Origin: Sulfurimonas sp. | GTDB lineage: Bacteria > Campylobacterota > Campylobacteria > Campylobacterales > Sulfurimonadaceae | DNA length: 42,820 nucleotides | Assembly (NCBI GenBank): GCA_003978465.1 | Contig: QNZS01000050.1 | Span: forward strand, 1 to 42,820 | Direction: 5' to 3' | In this document: in pieces, positions 34,864 through 42,742 of the stretch | How the letters are laid out: the number at the start of each line of letters is the position of its first letter | Position numbering within the stretch: position 1 is the stretch's first letter | The notes under the pieces: generated by a model | The model's database searches: none | Seen by the model: the letters and a program-made list of their open reading frames with translations, nothing else | What the model was told of the DNA's origin: nothing | Made by a program: the position numbers and the translations under genes

Positions 34864-35735
34864 TGACTAAAGAGAGAGAAGGCGAGCTTCTTATGCTCGG
34901 TCTTTCAGTCATAGAGAGTTGGTTCCCAATACTTTCTATAATGTCTATGGCATACATAGGTGCCCTGCATACTTACACATACTCACTCATCATCGCCCTT
35001 TTCTTTTTTCTTATACTTATGTTTAAACGTAAGCGATTTGGCGAGTTAAAAAACAGAGCTGCATATAAAGACTTACTACTCACAAGCTTTTTTATCACTA
35101 TCCTTTTTACTTTAGTGTTTATTGGGCTTAGATATACTAGTGCTGGAAATATGGCTGTTATAGTTTTTTTACAACTGCTTTTTGCTTTCTTTTATTTTAA
35201 TATTTTAGGCAAAGAAAAGATGGACAGACTTCATCTACTAGGTTCTATTGTTATGGGAGTTGGGGCTATTATAGTACTCATACCAGAGGAGTTGACACTA
35301 AATAAGGGTGATCTTTTTATCCTTGCAGGTGCAGCTATTGCTCCTTTTGCCAACCTTTACCAAAAAAGAGCAAGACAGTTTTGTTCTAGTGAAACTATAC
35401 TAACATTTAGAACTGTTGTAGGTCTTCCTTTTATCGCAACACTTGCCTACTTTCTTGAACCAGCAGTATCATACCCTGTATTTAAAGAAGCACTTCCCTA
35501 TCTTCTCATCATCGGTATAGCCGTATATGTAGTCTCTAAGATTATGTGGATAGAAGCACTTCACAGAGTTTCCATAACCAAAGTTAGTGCTATGATGGGT
35601 TTAGTCCCTTTGATGACTATAGCCTTTGCATTTTTATTTTTGGACGAGTCACCGAGTATAAGACAAACACTTGGACTTATCCCTATTTTAATTGGTGGAT
35701 ATATTCTTACTCGACCTATAAAGAATGAAGAATGA
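34863..35735 (+). CDS. EamA-type (DMT) transporter
   Basis: Ten hydrophobic segments form the two EamA repeats, each closing with a helix such as LHLLGSIVMGVGAIIVLIPE (first) and QTLGLIPILIGGYILTRP (second). The second repeat has VSAMMGLVPLMTIAFAFLFL before the DESPS loop. The superfamily exports metabolites, often amino acids; the substrate here is unknown. ATG 34863 overlaps the previous stop (TAATG), and the stop overlaps the exonuclease start (ATGA). Confidence 0.88.
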   Translation: MTKEREGELLMLGLSVIESWFPILSIMSMAYIGALHTYTYSLIIALFFFLILMFKRKRFGELKNRAAYKDLLLTSFFITILFTLVFIGLRYTSAGNMAVIVFLQLLFAFFYFNILGKEKMDRLHLLGSIVMGVGAIIVLIPEELTLNKGDLFILAGAAIAPFANLYQKRARQFCSSETILTFRTVVGLPFIATLAYFLEPAVSYPVFKEALPYLLIIGIAVYVVSKIMWIEALHRVSITKVSAMMGLVPLMTIAFAFLFLDESPSIRQTLGLIPILIGGYILTRPIKNEE

Positions 35736-36262
35736 TTATATTAGATTTTGAGACGAACTCATCAAATGTACATGATGTCATTGAGGTGGCTGCGTTTCGT
35801 GTAAAAAAAGTAGGGAATAAGTATGAAGTTATTGATACCTTTCACCGTTACTACTTCTCAGACTATGAAGTAAATCCTCATACGCTAGCCGTTCATAAGC
35901 TATCTCCAGATAGACTAGAGAGATTAAGAAAAGATGTAGACTATGAAGAGTATTTTGAAGATGATAAAGATTTTATAGAATTTTGTAAAAATACCACAAC
36001 ACTTGTTGCACACAATATATCTTTTGAGCTACGACATATTGGTGACTTACTAACATTTGAAAATCACTTCTGTACAATGAAAGAAAATAAAAAAATTGTT
36101 AAAGCACTCAACAAAAAAGGTAATCTTAAAAATCCTAAACTCATTGAAGCTTGTAAGTATTATGATATTGACTTTGATGATGAACAGTACCATAGTGCTA
36201 TTTATGATGTCACCAAGACTTTAGAGATCTTAAATAGTATGCCAACTGAGCATTGCATATAA
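35732..36262 (+). CDS. DnaQ-like 3'-5' exonuclease domain protein with an altered Exo II motif
   Basis: The protein (176 residues) has the DEDDh layout: D5 and E7 in ILDFETNS (Exo I), AHNISFEL (Exo II) and YHSAIYDV with H154 and D159 (Exo III). The Exo II Asp, part of the metal pair in most members, is Glu99 here, so activity may be reduced or metal preference changed. Substrate could be RNA or single-stranded DNA; Orn, RNase T and polymerase-associated epsilon share the fold, and there is no polymerase partner in view. It overlaps EamA by 4 bases. Confidence 0.82.
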   Translation: MIILDFETNSSNVHDVIEVAAFRVKKVGNKYEVIDTFHRYYFSDYEVNPHTLAVHKLSPDRLERLRKDVDYEEYFEDDKDFIEFCKNTTTLVAHNISFELRHIGDLLTFENHFCTMKENKKIVKALNKKGNLKNPKLIEACKYYDIDFDDEQYHSAIYDVTKTLEILNSMPTEHCI

Positions 36263-36267
36263 TCAAA

Positions 36268-36597
36268 ATGTTACATATAAACTTTACTCTTACTTATTTT
36301 GAACTATACCTTTTTCTAGTCAGTACTTTTTCCTTCACTCTTTATGCTTATGATAAACTACAAGCCTTAAAAAACACTCAAAATATATCTCGTGTGTCTG
36401 AGAGAAAACTACTCCTTTCAAGTTTTGTTGGAGGAACTTTTGGTTCTCTTATTTCTATGTTTATATTTAGGCATAAAATCAAGAAACCTTCTTTTATCAT
36501 AAAGTTTTCTACGGTAGCCATTTTACAGTTGCTACTTATATATTTGTATGTATCTCAAGGGTTTTACATCTCCCAAACTCTTCATATATATGTTTAA
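36268..36597 (+). CDS. DUF1294 membrane protein
   Basis: Three hydrophobic segments and the DUF1294 hallmarks are visible: LYAYDKLQAL early, a RVSERKLLLSSFVGGTFGSL core and the MFIFRHKIKKPSF stretch. The function is unknown; related domains sit beside cold-shock domains in other bacteria. I chose ATG 36268 (109 residues) over a TTG at 36253 that overlaps the exonuclease. Neither has a good ribosome site. It overlaps the next gene by 8 bases. Confidence 0.75.
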   Translation: MLHINFTLTYFELYLFLVSTFSFTLYAYDKLQALKNTQNISRVSERKLLLSSFVGGTFGSLISMFIFRHKIKKPSFIIKFSTVAILQLLLIYLYVSQGFYISQTLHIYV

Positions 36598-37084
36598 AAA
36601 GAAACTAGAGTTTTCCTTTATCCTTCTTATAGTAGTTGCCCTACTCTATCTGGCTAACAATATGTATTCATCTCATCAATTTACAAACAATGACATCCCC
36701 GCTACTCACCTAAAATGTATCAAAGATAAAGAGCTTGATGTTTTAACTCTTATGCAAAAAAACTATGGACTCAGCCTAGATATACCCCTTATTGTGACAG
36801 ATAAATTCAAGGGAAAGTTATATGGACTCACCTCTTACAAGAATGGAAAAATTAAAATATATCTAAATAAAAAAGTGATGCAAGAGAGTATGGACTATAT
36901 TGTCAACAGTGTAATAGCACACGAATATGCACATGCACTTATGTTTAAACTCGGTCACATCGATAGAAAAAGCAGTGGTCATTCTGACAGATGGAGGGAG
37001 GCATGCATTAAATTAGGTGCCGAGGATTGTCAGCAGTATGTAAACCTACAAGAAGTTGTTATGTCTAAAATGCCTTTTAGATAA
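36590..37084 (+). CDS. membrane-anchored SprT-like zinc metallopeptidase
   Basis: A positively charged tip (MFKKK) and a helix (FSFILLIVVALLYLANNM) anchor a domain with the zinc motif HEYAH at residues 111-115 and the second-ligand region GHSDRWREACIKLGAED, with H131. This pairing, HExxH then a GHxxxWR block, is the SprT fold. SprT/Spartan proteins are usually soluble and DNA-linked. The N-terminal orientation rule (Lys inside) puts this catalytic domain in the periplasm. ATG 36590 is chosen because the longer reading starts inside DUF1294 and only adds residues before the helix. Confidence 0.75.
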   Translation: MFKKKLEFSFILLIVVALLYLANNMYSSHQFTNNDIPATHLKCIKDKELDVLTLMQKNYGLSLDIPLIVTDKFKGKLYGLTSYKNGKIKIYLNKKVMQESMDYIVNSVIAHEYAHALMFKLGHIDRKSSGHSDRWREACIKLGAEDCQQYVNLQEVVMSKMPFR

Positions 37085-37107
37085 TAGTAGTCCCAATTAA
37101 AATATTC

Positions 37108-38196
37108 CTATAACTTCTTAGCATACCTCCCAAAAAACCGTGCAGGTTGCAGTCCTTTTGGTATCTCTTTACCACAGAGTATATTCTCAGTAAGTATCTG
37201 AGCCAAGTAAGGTGCAAGAACAAAACCATAACCTCCACTTCCATTTATCATAGTAAGGTGGGGATAGTAAGTGTACTCTTGAAAGTTCGGTTTTTTAGTT
37301 TGAAAATGGATATCTTTATTCTCTAATGTCTCATGAGAAAGCACTAAAGAACCAACAAGTGGCATATAGTCAAAAGAGCCAGAACGCAGACCTGTATAAT
37401 CTTTTACTACTTTTACATTCTCTAGTTTTAAACTCCTAGAAGCTTTTTCTAAAAGTTCTTTTCTTCCCTCTTGCACATCATAAGCCTCTGTAGAAGTTTG
37501 TGGGTGATAGTGCACATTATGAGTTGCACCTATGGCTAACTTGCCATCTGTACTCGGTGAGATAGATACGAACTGATGAATAGAGTGGGCATTTGTACTT
37601 GTTGTCTCTATGTCTATTCTGTGACCCCAAATTCCTCTCATCTGAATGTATGGCTCCGGAAGTATCTGTTTGTATGCACCAGTTGCTAAGATGACCTCTT
37701 TAGCTGTGTAGGTTTCATTTATAAGCCATACTCCATCATCATACTCTAGAGACAAGACCTCTTCTTTTATAAACTGAGCACTTTTTGCCATTGCTAAACA
37801 TAAAGGTCTCGCGTTTACTAAACCTGCGTTTATGCACAGGCTCTCTCGTTCATTATCTGGAGTGTTTAGCAGTTCTAAGTCAGTATCTTCTTTATAAATG
37901 CGGAGTATTGCATCATCAGTTTCATTTTTAGCGATATGTAGTAGTTTTGATTTTGTAAGAAGCTTGGGGAATTCTTTCTCGTAAAAACTCATGGAGTACT
38001 TAAACGCAGTATGTAAAATCTCTTTAAGCTCACCTGCTTTAGAAAACTTTGGAGAGATAAAAGCACCAGCAGCACCACTACCACCACTAGCTATCCCCTC
38101 TTTATCAAAAAGGACGATTCTTTTACCAGCTTTACTCAACTCATGAGCACAAGCACAGCCATTTATCCCTGCTCCGACTATAACTACATCATACAT
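37108..38196 (-). CDS. FAD-dependent (DAO-type) oxidoreductase, MnmC C-domain-like
   Basis: The dinucleotide motif VVIVGAGINGCACAHELSKA is at the N terminus. GIASGGSGAAGAFISPKFSK and LRSGSFDYMPLVGSL resemble the C-terminal oxidase domain of MnmC, which demodifies cmnm5s2U34 of tRNA to nm5s2U. The closing NGSGGYGFVLAPYLA is the FAD-binding tail. In the bifunctional enzyme a methyltransferase domain precedes it; here it stands alone (362 residues). Glycine or D-amino acid oxidase activity is the alternative. It follows cobB by 3 bases. Confidence 0.78.
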   Translation of the reverse strand: MYDVVIVGAGINGCACAHELSKAGKRIVLFDKEGIASGGSGAAGAFISPKFSKAGELKEILHTAFKYSMSFYEKEFPKLLTKSKLLHIAKNETDDAILRIYKEDTDLELLNTPDNERESLCINAGLVNARPLCLAMAKSAQFIKEEVLSLEYDDGVWLINETYTAKEVILATGAYKQILPEPYIQMRGIWGHRIDIETTSTNAHSIHQFVSISPSTDGKLAIGATHNVHYHPQTSTEAYDVQEGRKELLEKASRSLKLENVKVVKDYTGLRSGSFDYMPLVGSLVLSHETLENKDIHFQTKKPNFQEYTYYPHLTMINGSGGYGFVLAPYLAQILTENILCGKEIPKGLQPARFFGRYAKKL

Positions 38197-38199
38197 TAC

Positions 38200-38916
38200 T
38201 TACGACTCTTGTAAAAAAGATTCTATGTCGTCAGCTATTATATCTATAGCATTACTAGCTTTATCGTAGATGACCTTGTCAAAATCTCTCTCAGCTATAG
38301 CTGAACTTGCCTCGAGGTTGTTAAGGATAGCATAGTCACAAAATGCAGCGGTTGAGTTTACTTCTATTACATTTCCACTTGTTCCGATGACTACAAAAAA
38401 CTGACAGTCTTGTATCTCTGCGTTTAGTCTCTCATACATCGGAGCGGCTTCACCAAAAAAGACGATATTTGGTCTTAGTTTAGTGCCACATTCTGGGCAC
38501 TTTCCATCGTTAAAAGAACTAAGTGCTTTATATCCGATGTCATACACTTTAGCACACTCTTCATCTCTACAACGAACAGTAGGCATAAATCCATGAAGAT
38601 GTATAACATCCTCTACACGCATACCAGCCTTTTCAAAAAGATTATCTACATTTTGAGTTATGACAGCTATATCATGTTTATATCTATCTTTTAACTCTTT
38701 GATGATTTTGTGAGCATAGTTTGGTTCTTTATCTTCTATCTCAGCTCTGCGTTTATCGTAAAACTCTATAGTAAGGTCTTCATGTTTTACCAGTGAATCG
38801 TAGTTACACACTACAGATATATCATACTCTTCCCAAAGACCACCACTATCACGAAAGGTACTTATACCAGACTCTGCACTGATACCGGCACCTGAAAGTA
38901 TAACTACCTTAGCCAT
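38200..38916 (-). CDS. cobB: Sir2-family NAD-dependent protein deacylase
   Basis: The protein (238 residues) has GAGISAESGISTFRDSGG (NAD binding), TQNVDNLFEKAG and the catalytic His in HLHG near residue 126. Four zinc-binding Cys lie in CRDEEC and CPEC. It removes acetyl or acyl groups from protein lysines and can regulate acetyl-CoA synthetase and central metabolism. It is transcribed with glyS (5-base gap) and the FAD oxidoreductase. Confidence 0.93.
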   Translation of the reverse strand: MAKVVILSGAGISAESGISTFRDSGGLWEEYDISVVCNYDSLVKHEDLTIEFYDKRRAEIEDKEPNYAHKIIKELKDRYKHDIAVITQNVDNLFEKAGMRVEDVIHLHGFMPTVRCRDEECAKVYDIGYKALSSFNDGKCPECGTKLRPNIVFFGEAAPMYERLNAEIQDCQFFVVIGTSGNVIEVNSTAAFCDYAILNNLEASSAIAERDFDKVIYDKASNAIDIIADDIESFLQES

Positions 38917-38921
38917 AGGTT

Positions 38922-40940
38922 TTAAACACTCACTTCTTTGATGTCTGCTATGTTTAAGATACTTTTATAAACACTTGCGACTAAAGACTTACGGTTATTT
39001 TTGATACTTACATCATCAACATTTACCATTACATTTGTAAAAAAGTTATCTAGTTCTGGTTTAAGTCCAAGTAGTGCATCTAATTCCTCTTCATATGTTT
39101 CATACTTTTTACTACTTGCTTCACTATATCTACTAAAGAGACTCTTTTCTGCCTCTTCTTCAAACAGACCTGTGTTTACATTAAGCTCTGCACTTAAGTC
39201 TAAATCTTTTACAATATTAGCCACACGATTAAAAGTAGCACTAACTTCACCAAAACCTTCAGAGTTTACAAGGTTCTTCAGTGCTTCTATCTTTTTACCT
39301 ATAGAGAGCAAGTCACGATCACCTGAAGCTAAAACAGCAGCAATGATAGAAGGGTTTACATCATAGTAACGCTTCACACGTTCTAAGATAAAACTCTCTA
39401 GTTTTTTTAAGTCTATACTTTCATATCCACTCGCTAAGTCTTTTATTGTCTCGATGATGTCAAAGTTAAAACCATACTCGTTTACTATGCGAACTATTCC
39501 GTTAACAGCACGACGCAGTGCAAATGGGTCACGTGAACCTGTTGGAATTTGATTAACAGAAAAAAGACCAAGTAAAGTGTCAAGTTTGATACTCATAGCA
39601 AGAACTGCACTTAGAGGAGTTGATGGTAAGTCGCTATCTTCACCATCTGGAAGATACTGCTCAGCTATAGCTGTTGCTACTTCTTCATTTTCACCCTGCT
39701 TTCTTGCATAGTAACCACCCATAAGACCTTGAAGTTCTGTAAACTCATACACCATTTCACTCATTAAGTCAGCTTTTGCAAGTGTAACAGCACGAGTTAA
39801 GTCTTCTTTAGACTCGTTTAGTTCATACTTATCAAAAAGTCTACTTGCTATCTTTTCTTCTCGCTCTATCTTGTCAGTAACTGTACCTAAACCTTTAAAA
39901 AAAGTAATCTTTTCTAGTCCCTCAGTAGAAAGACCGCGTTTAAGGTCATTATCCCAAAAGAAAAGTCCATCTGCTAAACGCGGACGAAGTACCACTTCAT
40001 TTCCTGCAATTACTTCGCAAAAGTCATTTGTAAGTGCATTTGAAACTACTACAAACTTGTTGATAAGCTTGCCATCTTTAAAAACTGGGAAGTAACGCTG
40101 GTGCTCTTTCATAGAAGTAATGATAACCTCAGGAGGAAGTCTTAAAAATGCCTCATCAAAAGAACCTAAAAGTGCAGTTGGATTTTCTGTGATAGCTACA
40201 ACTTCATCAAAAAGTTCTTCGTCTACTTCAATAGTTAAACCACTACTTTTTTCTATCCCTACAAAATCTTCTTTAATCTTTTGTGCACGAAGTTCAGGGA
40301 AAAGTGTGACACCACCCTCTTTAAGTACTTCAAAGTATTCTTTTGCTGTAGACACTTCTAAAGCACCAAACTTTGCTATACGATGTAGGTATGTAGATTT
40401 GTGAGAATTTACTCCAAAAAGAGTTAAAGGAACAAGTTCATCATTCATCATCACATTTACCCATCGTACTGGACGGATGAACTTATCAGGTGAAGTTCCC
40501 CATCTCATTGTTTTACCAAATTCTAAAGACTTAATCCATTTCTCAATGATCTCTGGTAGAAGCTCTGCAGACTCCTTACCTTTGACATCTTTTTTATAGT
40601 AAAGAACTGCTTTACCACCCTTATCAGTTGAACTTAGTTCTTCTAACGAGACACCACACTTTTTAGCAAAACCTTTTGCAGCAGGAGTTGGTTCACCATC
40701 TTTATATGCAACTGCCAGAGGTGCTCCAAAGAACTCTTCTACACTATCTTCTTGAGTACTTTTAAACTCACTATGCCAAAGCACTAAACGTCGTGGAGTA
40801 TAGTAAAATTCGAAGTCACATAAAAGTGAATACTCTTCTAAAATTTTTGCATATTTAGTCTCAATATTTTTCAACTCTTTTAAAAGTGGTACCGCTGGAA
40901 GCTCTTCTACACCGATTTCAATAAGTAATGGTTTTAACAT
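38922..40940 (-). CDS. glyS: glycyl-tRNA synthetase beta subunit
   Basis: This is the large subunit of the alpha2-beta2 bacterial GlyRS, needed for tRNA(Gly) recognition. The N-terminal LLIEIGVEELPAVPL, the WGTSPDKFIRPVRWVNVMM stretch and the HD-like FKGLGTVTDKIEREEK region are diagnostic. The length of 672 fits. The alpha subunit glyQ is not in the window; the two are often apart in this phylum. It leads a glyS-cobB-oxidoreductase operon. Confidence 0.97.
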   Translation of the reverse strand: MLKPLLIEIGVEELPAVPLLKELKNIETKYAKILEEYSLLCDFEFYYTPRRLVLWHSEFKSTQEDSVEEFFGAPLAVAYKDGEPTPAAKGFAKKCGVSLEELSSTDKGGKAVLYYKKDVKGKESAELLPEIIEKWIKSLEFGKTMRWGTSPDKFIRPVRWVNVMMNDELVPLTLFGVNSHKSTYLHRIAKFGALEVSTAKEYFEVLKEGGVTLFPELRAQKIKEDFVGIEKSSGLTIEVDEELFDEVVAITENPTALLGSFDEAFLRLPPEVIITSMKEHQRYFPVFKDGKLINKFVVVSNALTNDFCEVIAGNEVVLRPRLADGLFFWDNDLKRGLSTEGLEKITFFKGLGTVTDKIEREEKIASRLFDKYELNESKEDLTRAVTLAKADLMSEMVYEFTELQGLMGGYYARKQGENEEVATAIAEQYLPDGEDSDLPSTPLSAVLAMSIKLDTLLGLFSVNQIPTGSRDPFALRRAVNGIVRIVNEYGFNFDIIETIKDLASGYESIDLKKLESFILERVKRYYDVNPSIIAAVLASGDRDLLSIGKKIEALKNLVNSEGFGEVSATFNRVANIVKDLDLSAELNVNTGLFEEEAEKSLFSRYSEASSKKYETYEEELDALLGLKPELDNFFTNVMVNVDDVSIKNNRKSLVASVYKSILNIADIKEVSV

Positions 40941-41062
40941 AATTCTTCTCTTTTTTATATAGTTATCGCGATTCTATCTATTTGTTGGTTAAAAACTCGT
41001 TAAAGAACTACACTAGTATCTATCCTAACTTTTTCACACTACAATCATTCTATAGTTTATCA

Positions 41063-41344
41063 CTACTTCACATCTTCTATTTTTAGTATTTGAGCAGTGT
41101 ATCCAGTGCTTTTAACTGCATTTAACAGATCTTTTTGGGCAGCTTTTAGATCATCAAACGTAACAATCGCTTTTTTTGTGCTGTAATACACTTTTACTTT
41201 TAAAATGCCATCAGTATGTTTGAGACTCTTTTTTATAGCAGTTGTACACAAAAGACAAGTCATACCCTTTATGTTTAAAGTTGCTACTTTAGTCGTAGCC
41301 AATGCAATAATGGGGAGTAGTGTTAATAACAATAATTTTTTCAT
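41063..41344 (-). CDS. merP: MerP-like periplasmic heavy-metal-binding protein
   Basis: A signal peptide (MKKLLLLTLLPIIALATT) and one HMA domain are present, with the metal site GMTCLLC (C30 and C33) instead of the usual GMTCxxC Hg form, the same CxxC spacing. The protein (93 residues) captures Hg(II) or another soft metal for MerT. I chose the ATG at 41344 because it begins the signal peptide; an upstream in-frame ATG overlaps merT and lacks a site. It follows merT by 2 bases. No merA or merR is present. Confidence 0.85.
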   Translation of the reverse strand: MKKLLLLTLLPIIALATTKVATLNIKGMTCLLCTTAIKKSLKHTDGILKVKVYYSTKKAIVTFDDLKAAQKDLLNAVKSTGYTAQILKIEDVK

Positions 41345-41346
41345 AA

Positions 41347-41691
41347 TCAATCCAGTAAGTAAGTAGCCCAATATGGGTAAGTTGTAAGTATGAGAACAAA
41401 AAATGTTCCTACACTTAAATAGAGTTTATAGTTTTTACAAAGTTTAGTAGAACAACTGGGCTGTTTTGCTACACTCGTAAAATACTTTATCCAGAGATAA
41501 ATCACTACAAAAATAGAAAAAACTGAGAAGTAGTTATGAAAGGGAGCAAAAATTTCTAAAAAAGAAAAAGAACCGACACTAACACCAAAAACTAAAAAGA
41601 GCAATGGTGCAAGGCAACATGTACTAGCTAAAATTGCCGAGACTATCGACCCTACTATTAGTGCATAAAAGGAGTTCTCTTCTTTTCTCAC
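41347..41691 (-). CDS. merT: MerT-like inner-membrane metal transporter
   Basis: Three membrane helices and the MerT hallmark vicinal Cys pair C25-C26 (LASTCCLAPLLFLVFG) in the first helix identify the family. The cytoplasmic-loop Cys pair is C80 and C85 (CSTKLC). The protein passes Hg(II) from MerP into the cytoplasm. Without MerA, detoxification by reduction would need a gene elsewhere, and another metal is possible. The start overlaps the preceding transglutaminase ORF by 4 bases, so they form one transcript. Confidence 0.85.
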   Translation of the reverse strand: MRKEENSFYALIVGSIVSAILASTCCLAPLLFLVFGVSVGSFSFLEIFAPFHNYFSVFSIFVVIYLWIKYFTSVAKQPSCSTKLCKNYKLYLSVGTFFVLILTTYPYWATYLLD

Positions 41692-42602
41692 TTTATCTCT
41701 TTCGATGTGATTTTATATGAAAAATCTTTTGGAGAATAGTAGTTTAAAACATTTCCATCACTCTCTCCATAAGGGTAGCCAAGCATATTTATAGGAAACT
41801 GTTCAGGTTGAGGATAGAGTACAAAGTCTCTTCCCCAGTTAAAACCCATCCAGTTCATTTCCCAAGAATGAAGAAATTTTGCTTTTAACTCTTGTACTCT
41901 TTTATCTGAATACTTTAAATCTTCTACGAACTCTAGTTTTGTTATATCTGAAGGATCACTAGGAATCCAACCAGCACCCGCGATAAAGTACTCAACTTTG
42001 CAATGTTGCCATGAAGAGATATTTGCAAAGCCATTTTCATCTGATGTTCCAAGTGCTTTACTAAAGTCAGATGAACCTAAACGGATACCAAAAACTTCTC
42101 GTGCTGGAATGTTAGCTGCACGAAGAAGTGCTACAAACAGAGAACTAATATCTGTACATTTACCACCAAAGTATCCATTTTTAAGCATTTGGTTTACATC
42201 ACCAAGACCACAACCTTTGACTTTCGGATCTCTAAAAGTTGTCTCTGTTACCCAGTCATAGAGAGCTTGTACTTTAGAAAATGCATCAGTCTCACTCTTT
42301 ATGAGTCTATCGGCAATCTCTTTAACTCTACCAGTAGTTGGTATATGTGCCGTTGTTTCTAAAAACTGACTTACATCTTTTGGCAAAGGTAGATTTGCTT
42401 CACTAGCTTTTTGAATCACCTTTAAACTCACACTCCTATAAGTACTTTCTATCTCCATCTCAAGATGAAGTGTTTTCTTTGTATTACTTTGATTCCACTT
42501 GGCATAAAGGATCTTTGCATCATAAGGATTATTTGTATTTATATTTGAGTTGTCATAATTACCATTAAATTTTAGAAATTTTACTTTCTGAAGTGCTATC
42601 AA
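41688..42602 (-). CDS. transglutaminase-like cysteine peptidase domain protein, N terminus probably lost
   Basis: The catalytic triad is legible: C149 in GGKCTDISSLFVALLRAANI, H200 in SSWQHCKVEYF and D216 in GWIPSDPSD. This is the bacterial transglutaminase/protease-like fold, usually exported. The only start in frame is a TTG at 42602 with no ribosome site, and the frame is closed at 42621-42623. No signal peptide precedes it. Directly upstream and overlapping by 38 bases is a tolB 5' fragment in another frame. I infer a fusion by deletion or insertion; it may be expressed only if a frameshift or restart occurs. The C-terminal half is intact through to merT. Confidence 0.75.
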   Translation of the reverse strand: MIALQKVKFLKFNGNYDNSNINTNNPYDAKILYAKWNQSNTKKTLHLEMEIESTYRSVSLKVIQKASEANLPLPKDVSQFLETTAHIPTTGRVKEIADRLIKSETDAFSKVQALYDWVTETTFRDPKVKGCGLGDVNQMLKNGYFGGKCTDISSLFVALLRAANIPAREVFGIRLGSSDFSKALGTSDENGFANISSWQHCKVEYFIAGAGWIPSDPSDITKLEFVEDLKYSDKRVQELKAKFLHSWEMNWMGFNWGRDFVLYPQPEQFPINMLGYPYGESDGNVLNYYSPKDFSYKITSKEIK

Positions 42603-42732
42603 TAAATAATGGCGAAACTGCTACTGGTAAAGGGTTAAGGTTTCCTCTCGTAATATCTACTTCAATTAATGCATGAGAATTGAAGCTAAAAAAAATAAAA
42701 AATGAAATAATTATAACAATTTTTTTTTTCAT
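42565..42732 (-). pseudogene. tolB: 5' fragment of tolB
   Basis: The reading frame opens MKKKIVIIISFFIFFSF, a signal peptide ending NSHA, then LIEVDITRGNLNPLPVAVSP and LFIDSTSESKISKI before a TAA at 42565. VDITRGxLNPLPxAVSP is the start of mature TolB, the periplasmic beta-propeller of the Tol-Pal system. The rest of TolB (about 360 residues) is missing. An AAGGATAATAATAG ribosome region lies upstream. The start codon is followed by a run of ten A. At its end the sequence runs into a transglutaminase gene in another frame. Confidence 0.75.
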
Positions 42733-42742
42733 ATTACTATTA

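Noticed and set aside
42720..42729. Ten-A run after the tolB start as a phase-variation switch into the transglutaminase frame
   Set aside because: Losing one A leads at once to a stop after six codons, so slippage there cannot join the two frames.
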